DNA of 64,000 bases from Penelope pileata (Eukaryota > Chordata > Aves > Galliformes > Cracidae), in NCBI GenBank assembly GCA_013396635.1, contig WBMW01000802.1:3653048-3717047 (forward strand). Direction: 5' to 3'. Position 1 is the first letter of the stretch. The number at the start of each line of letters is the position of its first letter. The notes beneath the pieces were generated by a model, which did no database searches, was not told the DNA's origin, and worked only from the letters and a program-made list of their open reading frames with translations. The translations under genes and the position numbers were made by a program. Below are positions 63,401 through 64,000 of this stretch, in pieces.

Positions 63401-64000
63401 TTGTCAGAGTAATGGTGCTAGTATGTCAGAGTGAGACAATGATGAAACTTGTAAGCAAGAACACCACTTTGGATACACATGGGAGATCTGCAGATTCTCA
63501 GACAAAAGGAAAACATGTCCCCTTTGGAGAGACAACAGTGGAAAAAGCAGATTATGGAAATGGGTCATGCTCTGCAACAATCTGTCATGCCTGAGGGAGC
63601 AGCCAAGAAGCATCTAAGAGCTGGAAATGCAATGGCATGTTTATGGATGGAGCAACTCTGCTCACCCATTGGAGCAGAAAGCAAATACATCACTTTTCAA
63701 GAGCAAGAGAAGACAGGTGCAACAAGAACTGAAGGAATTAAGAGGTACACACTGTGTAAAGGTCTTCTGTGCTAATCTCTTTACTTTAGTAGAGTTACTT
63801 GTTTTTACTAAGACAGTAAAGGCAGTCAGACATCTATGGCTATTATAAATGTTCTTGTCAGAGGATGAGAACAAGAGTGCTAACAGAAAAGAGGTCACCC
63901 TTATGAATTTATAAAATTGCATAAAATTAAGTTTTCTACACTTCTGGCCTTTAAGCCAAGGAAAGACAAGCATGAGATAATTTCATAGGCATGGGAAAAT
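57490..64000. other. Unique AT-rich non-coding DNA
   Basis: No gene or recognised transposon is seen. (ATTT)n-like sequence occurs at 58630-58650 and a T/A-rich block at about 59088-59114. A 125-codon frame at 62701-63078 includes a charged stretch (ELEDKLRGKIKQQID), but no family, splice or start evidence supports it as a gene. Confidence 0.65.
58630..58650. repeat. (ATTT)n-rich simple repeat
   Basis: About four TTTA/ATTT units followed by CATTTTT. Simple low-complexity DNA. Confidence 0.75.

Noticed and set aside
1..64000. CRISPR arrays, operons, phage or other prokaryotic systems
   Set aside because: No regularly spaced repeats or dense gene arrays; repeat content is clearly avian.
1..64000. 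Endogenous retrovirus or LTR pairs
   Set aside because: No paired long terminal repeats and no retroviral gag/pol frames recognised.

Overview
This 64 kb window looks like non-coding nuclear DNA from a bird, most likely a galliform such as chicken or turkey. The evidence is the repeat content. There are several CR1 LINE fragments with the typical avian 3' tail (ATTCTATGA-type repeats). There are two internally deleted mariner elements whose ends and body match what I remember of chicken Galluhop (Mariner1_GG). There is also a broken hAT-Charlie element. The background is AT-rich and CpG-poor. Two runs of N (17484-17500 and 57489) show it is an assembled eukaryotic sequence with gaps. I see no bacterial-type gene organisation.

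I find no host protein-coding gene, tRNA, rRNA or recognisable exon on either strand. The longest open frames fall into two groups: transposon remnants (CR1 reverse transcriptase at 40.9-42.3 kb, hAT transposase at 56.3-57.2 kb, mariner transposase at 28.9-29.4 kb) and frames of a length expected by chance. The window is therefore probably a gene desert or the inside of a large intron.

Layout: 1-16 kb is mostly unique AT-rich DNA with short simple repeats and one faint CR1 relic (8.14-8.21 kb). 16.4-16.6 kb holds an antisense CR1 3' end. 17.7-19.3 kb holds a very old antisense CR1 reverse-transcriptase relic, split by a younger sense CR1 tail. 19.3-28.8 kb is unique DNA with two notable inverted repeats (22338-22388 and 25601-25624). 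28.85-29.37 kb is mariner copy A. 34.3-34.7 and 38.3-38.6 kb are sense CR1 3' ends. 40.9-42.4 kb is the largest CR1, with recognisable RT motifs but stops and frameshifts. 42.4-54.3 kb is mostly unique DNA with a probable ancient CR1 scrap near 51.2 kb. 54.35-54.74 kb is an unusual GC-rich island. 54.98-55.53 kb is mariner copy B, inverted relative to copy A. 56.1-57.2 kb is the hAT-Charlie relic, followed by a CR1 scrap that ends at a single N. 57.5-64 kb is unique DNA.

The only 'genes' are dead parts of selfish elements, so nothing in the window works together as a pathway. I did not find a convincing undescribed biological system. The most unusual signals are the two near-perfect inverted repeats, the GC-rich island, the CpG cluster beside the hAT transposase start, and the nested CR1 structure.
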